From NCBI RefSeq assembly GCF_024198255.1, contig NZ_JAJVKW010000006.1, forward strand, positions 434,001 through 498,000: a DNA stretch of 64,000 nt, given 5' to 3'. Each line of letters starts with the position of its first letter. The first letter of the stretch is position 1. The notes under the pieces were generated by a model, which saw only the letters and a program-made list of their open reading frames with translations, did not search any database and was not told the DNA's origin. Of this stretch, positions 19,724-27,760 are shown in pieces. Source of the stretch: Myxococcus guangdongensis (GTDB lineage: Bacteria > Myxococcota > Myxococcia > Myxococcales > Myxococcaceae). The translations under genes and the position numbers were made by a program.

Positions 19724-20401
19724 ATGCGTCCGGGTCCTTGGCTCCTTGGCGTCGTCCTCGTCGTCACGGGCTGTGCCGGGGGCGACGCGTTCTCTCGCGG
19801 GGGCGCACACTCCAGCAACGTGCTGGGGTGGTGGGAGACGCGTGGCGGGAGGCTCGTGAGGGTTCCGCCCTGGTGCGAGGGGCGCGCTGCCGGTCGCGGG
19901 GAGTTCGCTGACGCCCAGGCATGCCTCCCGGCTCCTGAAGACACTGCTGGCGAAGGACGTGACGCTGGGGCCATCGCCACGTCCTCCAGCCACAGGGATT
20001 CGGTGACGACGACCCCGAAGGCGGGAACATTCGTGGGGTGGATCATGTACCTGTCTCGCCGCGGAGGCGCCGTGCCGCCACTCCCAGCGCCCGTGCGCGT
20101 CGAGCCGGTGGACGACAAGGGAACCCTCATCGTCCTCACGCCCGAGCGCTTCACGGTCCGCAATCCGGAGCACGTGGCGCTGGCCGAGCGGGTGCGTGAG
20201 TTGCTCGACGAGGCGGGCCTGTTGAAGCCGCTCCAAGCCCAACCCTCGCGACGTCGCAGCGCTTCGCGGCAGCGCCTGCAGGTCGCCAGTGTCACCCTGG
20301 ACCTGGGGGACAGGCTCGCCTGCTCCGCTGCCCGGATGACCCTGGATTCCATGCGTCCGGACTCCAATCCGGGGCGCTGGAAACCAGTGTTCCAGGCATA
20401 G
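19724..20401 (+). CDS. hypothetical lipoprotein
   Basis: The 225-residue product has a short leader and a lipobox-like VVTGCAGG, so it is probably lipid-anchored. A GGAGG-type Shine-Dalgarno precedes the ATG. The body has no domain that I recognise. Residues 150-190 (LIVLTPERFTVRNPEHVALAERVRELLDEAGLL) suggest one folded helix, and the C terminus is basic. It ends about 120 bases before the iron-uptake genes and is probably not part of that operon, because a Fur-like box lies between them. Confidence 0.6.
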   Translation: MRPGPWLLGVVLVVTGCAGGDAFSRGGAHSSNVLGWWETRGGRLVRVPPWCEGRAAGRGEFADAQACLPAPEDTAGEGRDAGAIATSSSHRDSVTTTPKAGTFVGWIMYLSRRGGAVPPLPAPVRVEPVDDKGTLIVLTPERFTVRNPEHVALAERVRELLDEAGLLKPLQAQPSRRRSASRQRLQVASVTLDLGDRLACSAARMTLDSMRPDSNPGRWKPVFQA

Positions 20402-20476
20402 ACCGAGACCCTCCAGGACCGCTCCCCGACGCGCCTTGACATCCCTTCACGGGTGAAGTTGAACTGCGCGCGATTC

Positions 20477-20495
20477 GCAACTGCGAATCATTCTC
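20477..20495. promoter_or_regulatory. candidate Fur box upstream of the iron-uptake operon
   Basis: The 19 bases match the classic Fur box (GATAATGATAATCATTATC) at about 13 positions, counting by eye. They end 28 bases before the ATG of the DUF3325 gene, which heads an iron-related operon. A similar sequence lies just upstream of the TonB receptor gene at 26703-26721, sharing CTGCGA--CA-TCTC. Fur control is inferred. Confidence 0.5.
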
Positions 20496-20523
20496 AAGTT
20501 TCCGCGAGCCCCCCGAGGAGGAC

Positions 20524-20826
20524 ATGGCGACATCGACCCTGCTGATGGTGCTGGGCCTCGCCGTGCTCCGTGGCGTCGCGCTTCCGGACGGACTGAATCG
20601 TCACCGAGGATGGGTCAGGGCGCTGGGCGCGCTGTGCGTGGCGGCGTCGGTGGTGTTCGCGGTGCGGGCGCAGGGGTGGGGCGTGGGGCTGACGTGCGCG
20701 GTGGTGCTGGCCATGCTGGTGACGCCGGTGCTGGCGCTGGTGGTGCCGCTGTGGCCCCGGGCGACGCGCTTCGTGTGGCCGGTGTGCGCGCTGGGGCTCG
20801 CGGGCCTGTGGCTGGGAGGCGCCTGA
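20524..20826 (+). CDS. DUF3325-like small membrane protein
   Basis: A 100-residue protein with three or four hydrophobic helices and no soluble domain. Small DUF3325 proteins are typically the first gene of a trio, DUF3325-DUF3649-PepSY, beside TonB-dependent siderophore receptors, and the trio is seen here. GAGGAGG lies close before the ATG. The gene ends three bases before the next starts. The precise role is unknown; it may help form the inner-membrane complex that reduces or imports ferrisiderophore. Confidence 0.75.
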   Translation: MATSTLLMVLGLAVLRGVALPDGLNRHRGWVRALGALCVAASVVFAVRAQGWGVGLTCAVVLAMLVTPVLALVVPLWPRATRFVWPVCALGLAGLWLGGA

Positions 20827-20828
20827 GG

Positions 20829-21086
20829 ATGGCGCATCAGCACGGAGCCGCGCGCATCTGCGCCGCCCTCACCGCCGCCCCCGCCTCGGCCGTGCTGGTG
20901 AGCCTGGCGCTGCCCGCGGTGTTGCCCGTGGCGGGGGATGTCCGGTTGTTGCTCGCGCTGCTCATCGTCCTCCCCGCGGTGGCCACTGGCGTGTGTCTGG
21001 CGTTGCTCTCCCGAAGCGGCGCGCGCGCGTGGGGTGGCTGCGCGCTGGTCTGTGCGCTGTCGTCGCTCGTGTTGGTGCTCACGTGA
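20829..21086 (+). CDS. DUF3649-like small membrane protein
   Basis: This 85-residue protein begins MAHQHGAARICAALTAAP and has two hydrophobic helices, as expected for the DUF3649 partner of PepSY iron-uptake proteins. It starts two bases after the DUF3325 gene and its TGA overlaps the GTG start of the PepSY gene (GTGA), so the three are almost certainly co-translated. Confidence 0.72.
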   Translation: MAHQHGAARICAALTAAPASAVLVSLALPAVLPVAGDVRLLLALLIVLPAVATGVCLALLSRSGARAWGGCALVCALSSLVLVLT

Positions 21087-22633
21087 AGCTGTCGCCTCGC
21101 GCCTACGAGATCCTCTGGGACGCGCACGCCTGGGCGGGCGTGTTGTCGTCGCTGGTTCTGTTCGTGACGTTCTTCCTGGGCGCGTTCGCGCTGTTCGCGG
21201 AGGAGCTGTCCCCCTGGCAGGAGCCCACGTTCCGAGCGCCCGTGGCCGTGTCGGAGGCGCGAGCCGTGGAGCTCGCGCAGCAACTGGCCGAGGCGGAGAC
21301 CGCGGCGCACCCGGTCTGGTTCGGCATCTCCCTGCCCACGTCCGAGGAGCCCTGGCTGCGGCTTTGGCGCATGACTCCGGACGGGGCCATCAAGCCGCTC
21401 TGGGTGGACCCGGTGTCCGGGCGTCAGCTCGGAGAGCGCAGTGACCTGGGCGAGTTCCTCAACGCGATGCACTTCCTGGAGCCCATCCCCGGCGGCGCGC
21501 ACCTGACGGGCATCGCCTCCGGGGTGCTGGTGCTGCTCATCGGCACCGGGCTGCTGCTCCAACTGGGCCGCATGGTGCGCGAGCTCGTGCAGTTCCGCCC
21601 CAAGGCCTCGCGGCGGGTCATCTGGTCCGACGCGCACAAGGTGATTGGCGTCATCACCGCGCCCTTCCTGCTCGTCTTCGCGTTGACCGGCGGCATCCTC
21701 TGGCTGGACGACTGGTTCGACCCCGCCGTGGTGAAGACGTCGCTGAATGGCGACCCGAAGGCGCATGAGCGCATCGTGGACTGGCCCTCGGCGCCCGCCG
21801 CCGCGGGACGCGACGCCGGCGCGCCGGACCTGGCGCACGCGCTGGCGATGGCGAAGCAGCGCTTCCCTCAATCCGAACACAGCCACTTCTTCTTCGACCA
21901 CCTGGGGGACGAGAACGGCACCGTCCACCTGCCAGGGGAGCGCGAGGGCACGCTCCATGCCTTCACCCACGTGCGGGTGTCTCGCACGGGGGAGCTGCTG
22001 TGGGCCCGTGAGACGGGCGGCGGGACGGTGTTCTCGCGGGTGATGGACCCGCTGTATGGCCTGCACTTCGCCACCTGGGCCAGCTTCCCCGCCAAGGTGC
22101 TCTACGCCCTGCTGGCCTTCGTCTCCGCGTTCGGCATCCTCGCGGGCAACCTGCTGTGGCTGGAGCGCCGGCGCGCGAAGGGGCAGAGCCGCTTCGACAC
22201 GGTGCTCGCGAAGCTCACCTCGGGCTTCTGCGCGGGGCTCGCGCTCGCGGTGGGCGGCGTGTTCATGGCCAACCAGCTGTTGCCCGCGCAGCTGCCCCAG
22301 CGGCCCTTCTGGGAGCACACCGTGTTCCTCGCCACCTGGGCCCTGTCCATCGGCGGCGCCTGGCTGGACGCCTCGCCCGCGAGGCACGCGCGCCGGCTGC
22401 TCTGGGGCGCGAGCGTGCTGCTGTTCCTCGTGCCCCTCGTCGACGCGGCGCGGACCGGGCGGCTGCCCTTCGCCTCCGGCTCCTCGCACCTGCTGGCGAC
22501 GGAGCTGGGTCTGTTCGCCCTGGTCCTGGTGCTCGTGGGGGCCGCGGGCGTCATCCGCCGCCTCCAGCGCCCCCCGGTCCTTCCCTCCACTGTACCGGTC
22601 GACCCGGAGGCCCCCGCCCCCGTGCCGACCTGA
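21083..22633 (+). CDS. PepSY-associated TM protein, ferrisiderophore-reductase-like (FoxB/FhuF-type role)
   Basis: About 516 residues from the GTG that overlaps the previous stop. The N terminus (ILWDAHAWAGVLSSLVLFVTFFLGAFALF) is the first helix of the PepSY_TM family, with the conserved histidine in DAHAWAG. GAHLTGIASGVLVLLIGTGLLLQ and WSDAHKVIGVITAPFLLVFALTG repeat the pattern, and four more helices follow. Related proteins reduce iron-siderophore at the inner membrane. The position behind a Fur-like box and beside a lipoprotein and a TonB receptor supports an iron role. Confidence 0.85.
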   Translation: MKLSPRAYEILWDAHAWAGVLSSLVLFVTFFLGAFALFAEELSPWQEPTFRAPVAVSEARAVELAQQLAEAETAAHPVWFGISLPTSEEPWLRLWRMTPDGAIKPLWVDPVSGRQLGERSDLGEFLNAMHFLEPIPGGAHLTGIASGVLVLLIGTGLLLQLGRMVRELVQFRPKASRRVIWSDAHKVIGVITAPFLLVFALTGGILWLDDWFDPAVVKTSLNGDPKAHERIVDWPSAPAAAGRDAGAPDLAHALAMAKQRFPQSEHSHFFFDHLGDENGTVHLPGEREGTLHAFTHVRVSRTGELLWARETGGGTVFSRVMDPLYGLHFATWASFPAKVLYALLAFVSAFGILAGNLLWLERRRAKGQSRFDTVLAKLTSGFCAGLALAVGGVFMANQLLPAQLPQRPFWEHTVFLATWALSIGGAWLDASPARHARRLLWGASVLLFLVPLVDAARTGRLPFASGSSHLLATELGLFALVLVLVGAAGVIRRLQRPPVLPSTVPVDPEAPAPVPT

Positions 22634-22669
22634 GCTTCACCCCTCCCCCCTGAAGATGGAGTTGCCCCC

Positions 22670-23896
22670 ATGAGTCCGTTCCGCCGTTTCGCCACGGCTT
22701 CCGCCGCCACCTCGCTGCTGCTCTCCACCACCCTGGTGGGCTGCGGTGACGACGACGAGAAGAAGCCGGACCCGACGCCCACGGAGAAGCCCGCCTACAG
22801 CCTGGCCACGACCGTCTCCCAGACGGGCGGCGCCGTCACGTACGTGAGCCTCTTCGACTCGCTGGACGTCACCAGCCTGGACCTCACCAAGGCCAGCGAG
22901 CACTCCGGCTACGCCACCATCGGCGCCGTCGAGGGCCAGCTCTTCGTCGGCGACGGCGAGAAGCCGGAGATCTCCCGCTACACCGTGGGCGATGACGGCT
23001 CGCTGGTGGCCGCGGGCCGCATCAGCTTCGCCAACTATGGCTTCACGGCCTCGGCGCCGCTCTACCTGAATCAGTTCGTCGACTCGACGCGCGCGTACAT
23101 GTCGCTGGAGGAGTCGCGCCGCGTGGTGTGGAACCCCACGACGATGCAGATCTCCGGCACCGCCGAGGCGCCGGGCCTGGTGCGTGAGCGCGAGGGCCTG
23201 GTGGTGAAGACGGGCTTCGACCGCGCCCGCGTCACGCGTGGCAACGACGTGTTCCAGGCGTTCTACTGGACCGACGGCAACTACTTCGACTTCCTGCCCA
23301 CCTCGCAGATCGCCGTCTACTCGAAGACGAACGACAGCCTGGTGAAGCTCCTGGACGCGCCCTGCCCGGGGCTCGACGTGGCGACGCAGGACGAGGCCGG
23401 CAACCTCTACTTCAGCAACTGGGTGTTCAGCAGCGCGGCCCCCCTGCTCAAGGAAGGCGCGCCCGACACGTGCGTGGTGCGCATCAAGGCGGGTGAGACG
23501 GAGATCGACACCGCGTGGACGCGCTCGCTGTCCTCGCTGGTGGGCGGCCGTCAGACGGCGGCGTTCCGCTACCTGGGCAACGACGTGGGCGTGGTCGCCG
23601 TCTTCCACGACGAGAACGTGGACATCACCCCGACGACGGCGCCCACCGTCATCTCCGGCGGCCTGCACTGGAAGCTCTGGCGCGTGAACCTGGCGACCAA
23701 CTCCGCGGCGCCCATCGACGAGCTGGGCTTCATCGCGGGCGGCTACTACGCCTTCACCCTCGAGGGCCGCACCTTCCTGCTGCTGCCCACCGCCGACTAC
23801 GCCCGCACGGCCATCTGGGAGCTGGGCGTCAGCGGCACCCCGGTGAAGCGCTTCGAGGTGCAGGGCTGGGCGTACCAGTTCCTCCAGGTGCGCTGA
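22670..23896 (+). CDS. beta-propeller-like lipoprotein of the iron-uptake locus (MxcI/DUF4374-like)
   Basis: The 408-residue protein has a signal peptide and a TTLVGCGDDD lipobox, so it is an anchored lipoprotein. The body is beta-rich with repeated strands and looks like a propeller. Its place behind the PepSY gene and opposite a TonB receptor resembles the MxcI-type proteins of myxochelin loci and the DUF4374 lipoproteins encoded with TonB receptors; that match is from memory and layout. It could help the receptor handle siderophore at the outer membrane. It ends at a strong hairpin shared with the converging receptor gene. Confidence 0.7.
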   Translation: MSPFRRFATASAATSLLLSTTLVGCGDDDEKKPDPTPTEKPAYSLATTVSQTGGAVTYVSLFDSLDVTSLDLTKASEHSGYATIGAVEGQLFVGDGEKPEISRYTVGDDGSLVAAGRISFANYGFTASAPLYLNQFVDSTRAYMSLEESRRVVWNPTTMQISGTAEAPGLVREREGLVVKTGFDRARVTRGNDVFQAFYWTDGNYFDFLPTSQIAVYSKTNDSLVKLLDAPCPGLDVATQDEAGNLYFSNWVFSSAAPLLKEGAPDTCVVRIKAGETEIDTAWTRSLSSLVGGRQTAAFRYLGNDVGVVAVFHDENVDITPTTAPTVISGGLHWKLWRVNLATNSAAPIDELGFIAGGYYAFTLEGRTFLLLPTADYARTAIWELGVSGTPVKRFEVQGWAYQFLQVR

Positions 23897-23906
23897 AGCG
23901 TCGCTT

Positions 23907-23943
23907 CCTCCTCGCGCCCGGGTTCATGCCGGGCGCGAGGGGG
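23907..23943. terminator. bidirectional hairpin terminator
   Basis: A perfect 12-base inverted repeat (CCTCGCGCCCGG at 23910-23921, its complement at 23929-23940) with a 7-base loop lies between two converging genes, 10 bases after one stop and about 10 before the other. It can fold on either strand. There is no long T tract, so termination could also be factor-assisted. Confidence 0.75.
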
Positions 23944-23950
23944 GGCTCCC

Positions 23951-26683
23951 TCAGTACTCGAGCGTGCCCTTGAGCCAGCCCGCGCGGCCGGGACGCTCGA
24001 CGCCGTAGTAGTCGAACACCTTCGCGTCGGTGAGGTTCTCCAGCTCCGCCGTCAGCCCCACGGTGAGCTCGCCCCGACGCACGCGGTAGCCGACGCCCGC
24101 CGCCTGGACGAACTGCGCGTCGAGGTTGTCCTTCGTGGACACCGCCCCCAGGCCCTCCCAGTTGCGGAAGAAGCCGTGCACGTAGCGCGTGCTCCAGAAG
24201 GGCGACAGCTCGTCCTCCGCGAGCGCCAGCCCGCGCAGCGACATGCGGGCCGTGGCGTTGGCGAAGAGCCAGGGCCTGTTCGGCAGGCGCCGGCCGTCGA
24301 AGTCGCCGAACGTCCCCTGGCTGGACGCGTTGCGCGGGTCCTGCGCGGTGGCGTTGGCGTCCACGCTGAAGAGGCCGCCCGGTGACGTCCAGCCCGCGGA
24401 CAGCTCGACGCCGAGGATGCGGGCGCCGTACACGTTCTGGTAGCTCCAGTCGCGGTCCCTCCCGGTGAGCAGGATGAGGTTGTCGGCGAAGCGCGCGAAG
24501 CCGTTGACCTCGCCCCGGAAGCTGCCCGCGCGCGTGCGCAGCGGCACGGTGGACAGGCTCAGGTTGAGGTTGTGGCTGTGCTCGGGCTCCAGGTCCAGGT
24601 TCTCGAGCACGAGCACGCCGTTGCCGAAGACCTCGTCCGCGCGCGGCAGCCGGGTGGCGCGCTCGTAGCTCGCCTTGAGGTAGAGCGGGGTGCCCAGGCG
24701 CAGGCGCATCGACGCGCCACCGCCCAGCTGGTGCAGGCGCTTGTCCTTGTCCTGCCAGCCGCCCACGGCCAGGGGCTGCCGGGCGCGTCCCTGGTAGACG
24801 TAGTCCTTGCCGAAGACGATGACCTCCAGCGCGTCGTCGAGCAGGTCGACCTGGTACTCGAGCCCCGTGACGAAGGTGAGCTGGGTGCGTCGGGGCGCCA
24901 GGCTGTCCAGGTCGCTGGGGCTGGCCCGGCGCCGCTCCTCGCCCGTGCGCGTCGTGACGGTGGGCGCGAGCGCGAGCCGCAGCGTGTGCGAAGGCGCCAC
25001 GTCCCAGCCCAGGTTGACGCGGCTGTAGGCCGTCTGCTGCCAGACGGTCTGGTCGATGGCGCCGCCGCCAATCTCGCCCGGGAGCTGGCGGGGGAAGGTG
25101 CGGTTGCCGAACCAGTCGTAACCCCACTCGGCGACGTCGACCAGGCGGGTGGCCTGCCACGCATAGCCCGCCAGCGCGTCCAGGCGCACGGCGGGCGAGA
25201 GCGTCTTCGCGTAGAGCAGCTGCGCGCCCAGGGAGTCGGCGTCGTACGTCGCCTCACCGTACGGCGCGGCCATCACCATGTTGTGCTGCAGCTCCTTGTC
25301 GTTGCGGGAGCCGAAGGCGCGCAGGACGACGCGGTCCGCCCAGGACAGCTCGGTGAAGCCCACCTCGACGCCGCCGCCGAGCGCGCTGTAGCCGTCATGG
25401 AAGCGCTTGATGGTGACGGGGCGGAGGTTGCCCCGGTCATCCGCGGCCTCGACGTCGATGGCGTAGTTGTTCTTCGTGGTGTCGGCGAAGAAGTGCGCGC
25501 GGGCGTAGAAGCCCGTCGGCGCGGGCTTGTAGCCGCCGCCCAGCGTGAGACGGAACGTCCCGAAGGCGCCGCCCTGCAGGGACACCGCGCCGTGTGCGCC
25601 GACCTCCAACGGCGTGGAGGTGAGGTTCACCGCGCCGCCCAGCGCGTCCGCGCCGTAGCGGATGGGGACGACGCCCCGGTAGAGCTGGAGGGAGTCCACC
25701 AGGTTGACGGGCACGTTGGCGATGCCGAACGGAAAGCCGGAGAGGTCCAGCGGCACGCCGTCGAGGAAGAAGCGGACCTGGTCGTCGGTGAGGCCGTTGA
25801 GCGTGAAGGAGGCGGAGCTGCCGAGCCCGCCCGTGCGGCGCACCTCGACGCCCTCCTGCGCGGCCAGCACCTGTCCCATGTCCACCGAGCGGGCGCGGGC
25901 GCGCTGCACGCTCACGACCTTCACGGCCTCGGCGGATTGACGCTGCTTCTCCGCGTCCGAGCGTCCGGACACGGTGGTCTCCAGCTTCTTCTCCTCGGGC
26001 GCGGTGGCGGTGGCCTCCGGCGTCGCGGCGGGCTCCTCCGTCGGCGCCTCCGGGCTGGCCACGGGCTGCTGCGGCGGCGCGTCGAGCTGGAAGGTGTGGA
26101 CCAGCTCAATCTGGCAGGCCACGGGCTCGCCACGCACGCGCGCGGGCTCGAAGCGGAAGGAGAGGCTCGCGGTGCGCACGGCCTCGTCGAAGGCGGGGCC
26201 CGCCGAGCGGACGACCTCGGAGTCGGTGACGACGCCCGTTTCATCCAGCGTCAGCCGCAGCACCACCTCCCCCTCGCGCCGGGCCGCCTGCTCCGCCTCG
26301 GGATAGGGCACCACCACGCTGTCGATGCGGCGGGGGACCTGGACCTCCTCGTTCGTGGGCGCCGCCTGGGGCGACGGCGCGTCGGCCGCGCTGGTCGGCG
26401 GGGGGCTGGCGGCGCCGGGCTCGGGCGTTGAGGCACCGGCGCCTGGCCCGTGGTCCTTGGACGTCGAGGCACCAGCGCCTGGCCCGTGGTCCCTGGACGT
26501 CGCGGCACCAGCGCCGAGGCCGTGAGCCGTGTGGGCCTCGGGCGCCGCGATGCCGGATGCCCCACCCTCCGGCGCCGTGGGCGCCTGGGCACCCGCGGGC
26601 ACCTGTTCCGACGAGGCAGGAGAGGCCGGGGGCGGGGTGGCCACCGAGAGCAACAGCGCGAGAGGGGTGACCGGCAAGAACAT
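23951..26683 (-). CDS. TonB-dependent receptor with an added TonB C-terminal-like domain
   Basis: About 910 residues; the ATG at 26683 is preferred, with a TTG two codons earlier. After a signal peptide come a disordered Ala/Gly/Pro region with a 12-residue repeat, then at about 115-210 a TonB_C-like domain (VVPYPEAEQAARREGEVVL, then VVRSAGPAFDEAVRTASLSFRFEPA). A plug domain (about 240-360) and a beta-barrel ending in a GTLEY-type C terminus follow. The receptor should import ferrisiderophore. A built-in TonB-like domain is unusual for an outer-membrane receptor, though such fusions occur in delta-proteobacteria, including, I believe, the myxochelin receptor. Confidence 0.88.
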   Translation of the reverse strand: MFLPVTPLALLLSVATPPPASPASSEQVPAGAQAPTAPEGGASGIAAPEAHTAHGLGAGAATSRDHGPGAGASTSKDHGPGAGASTPEPGAASPPPTSAADAPSPQAAPTNEEVQVPRRIDSVVVPYPEAEQAARREGEVVLRLTLDETGVVTDSEVVRSAGPAFDEAVRTASLSFRFEPARVRGEPVACQIELVHTFQLDAPPQQPVASPEAPTEEPAATPEATATAPEEKKLETTVSGRSDAEKQRQSAEAVKVVSVQRARARSVDMGQVLAAQEGVEVRRTGGLGSSASFTLNGLTDDQVRFFLDGVPLDLSGFPFGIANVPVNLVDSLQLYRGVVPIRYGADALGGAVNLTSTPLEVGAHGAVSLQGGAFGTFRLTLGGGYKPAPTGFYARAHFFADTTKNNYAIDVEAADDRGNLRPVTIKRFHDGYSALGGGVEVGFTELSWADRVVLRAFGSRNDKELQHNMVMAAPYGEATYDADSLGAQLLYAKTLSPAVRLDALAGYAWQATRLVDVAEWGYDWFGNRTFPRQLPGEIGGGAIDQTVWQQTAYSRVNLGWDVAPSHTLRLALAPTVTTRTGEERRRASPSDLDSLAPRRTQLTFVTGLEYQVDLLDDALEVIVFGKDYVYQGRARQPLAVGGWQDKDKRLHQLGGGASMRLRLGTPLYLKASYERATRLPRADEVFGNGVLVLENLDLEPEHSHNLNLSLSTVPLRTRAGSFRGEVNGFARFADNLILLTGRDRDWSYQNVYGARILGVELSAGWTSPGGLFSVDANATAQDPRNASSQGTFGDFDGRRLPNRPWLFANATARMSLRGLALAEDELSPFWSTRYVHGFFRNWEGLGAVSTKDNLDAQFVQAAGVGYRVRRGELTVGLTAELENLTDAKVFDYYGVERPGRAGWLKGTLEY
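26429..26500 (-). repeat. 36-bp tandem repeat in the TonB receptor gene
   Basis: Two 36-base copies, plus a worn third, encode the 12-residue unit DHGPGAGASTSK in the periplasmic linker before the TonB-like domain. The copies differ at only two bases. The length keeps the frame, so copy number could vary between strains and change linker length. Confidence 0.8.
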
Positions 26684-26702
26684 CCGCAATCCCGGACAAG
26701 TT

Positions 26703-26721
26703 GGTTCTGCGACGCAATCTC
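26703..26721. promoter_or_regulatory. Fur-like box upstream of the TonB receptor
   Basis: These 19 bases agree at 13 positions with the candidate Fur box at 20477-20495, including CTGCGA--CA-TCTC. They lie about 20 bases before the receptor ATG, where a repressor would block the promoter or ribosome site. The match to the E. coli consensus alone is weak; the shared pattern is the main evidence. Confidence 0.4.
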
Positions 26722-26840
26722 AAAGAGCGCCGGAGCCGGTATCAGGGATATGGGGTGGGGCGGTCAAGGTGCGCGGCGGCCCAGGCAGAAGCCCCGGGCG
26801 CGGCAGCCGCAAGCCGTCGCGATGCCGGACCCCTCACATG

Positions 26841-26873
26841 GAAACGCCCGCCCCCGGTCGAGGGAGCGGGCGC
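26841..26873 (-). terminator. hairpin terminator of the lipoxygenase-P450-desaturase operon
   Basis: On the minus strand AGCGCCCGCTCCC pairs with GGGGGCGGGCGTT around a short loop, followed by TTTCC. It lies about 35 bases after the desaturase stop, at the end of the operon. Confidence 0.65.
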
Positions 26874-26908
26874 TGGGGGGCTCGGGTGCTCGCCCGAGGA
26901 CCGGCACG

Positions 26909-27760
26909 TCACTGGGCGATGGCGCCCAGGGACGACTCCGACTCCGCCGGGTCGATCTTCGCCTCGGTGCCGCTCCACACGAACGGGATGCCCGGCTGGC
27001 GGTAGAGCGTGGCCGGGATGTCCTTGGCGAGCTGCGCGTGGAGCTCGGGCAGCTGGGACCAGTGCAACCCGTGCTTGGTGTGGTGCGCGGTGTGGTAGCC
27101 CAGGTTGCCGGTCATCAGGTTGTAGCCCTTGTGGAGGATGTTGTACGAGGCCTGCGAGTGCTCCGTGACGTCCAGCCCCACGTGGTGGAAGTAGGTGGCC
27201 CAGACGGTGACGTAGAGCGACGCCGCCATCGGCAGCAGGAACACGAAGAGGGCGTTGTACCAGTTGTGCCAGAACAGCACGCCCAGCAGCGCCACCTGCA
27301 GCGCGCCCATGCCCAGGAACACGCGCAGCGCCTTCGGGTGGGACAGGCCCACGCGGTATGCGCGCGGATACGCCATGAGCCAGTTGAGGACGGAGAACTC
27401 CATCTCGCCCATGGTGGTGCCGTCGGCGCGCTTCCACCCGGCCTCGTCCTTGGTCTGGTCCAGGTAGTTGCGGTGGTGGCCCACCACGTGATGCAGGAAC
27501 CACGCGTGGGACGTCACGCCCGTCTGGAAGCCGAACATGATTTCCAGGAGCCGGTTGGGGAGCGCGTGGCGGAACATCGTCACGTGCTGGTGGTGGTGGT
27601 TCCAGGCGCTGATCCACCCCTTGGGGATGATTCCGAGGCCGAGCCAGAGGATGGGCAGCCACCAGCTCGTCGCCGTGAAGAAGACCGTCAGGTCCAGGGC
27701 GAACATCAGGGTGAACAGCAGAACGGGGATGCGGTCTCGGGGATGTCGGAACAAGGTCAT
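26909..27760 (-). CDS. membrane fatty-acid desaturase
   Basis: A 283-residue integral membrane protein with the three histidine boxes of the fatty-acid desaturase/hydroxylase superfamily: WNHHHQH near residue 53, HHVVGHH near 90 and GYHTAHH near 220. Four hydrophobic segments surround them. Such proteins use a diiron centre to desaturate or hydroxylate acyl chains. The start overlaps the P450 stop by ATGA, tying it to the lipoxygenase-P450 operon, where it could make or modify the polyunsaturated substrate. Confidence 0.87.
   Translation of the reverse strand: MTLFRHPRDRIPVLLFTLMFALDLTVFFTATSWWLPILWLGLGIIPKGWISAWNHHHQHVTMFRHALPNRLLEIMFGFQTGVTSHAWFLHHVVGHHRNYLDQTKDEAGWKRADGTTMGEMEFSVLNWLMAYPRAYRVGLSHPKALRVFLGMGALQVALLGVLFWHNWYNALFVFLLPMAASLYVTVWATYFHHVGLDVTEHSQASYNILHKGYNLMTGNLGYHTAHHTKHGLHWSQLPELHAQLAKDIPATLYRQPGIPFVWSGTEAKIDPAESESSLGAIAQ

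Noticed and set aside
19594..20442. Minus-strand open frame opposite the 225-residue lipoprotein
   Set aside because: The plus strand has a lipobox leader and a good ribosome site, while the minus frame has neither and is rich in Arg/Ser.
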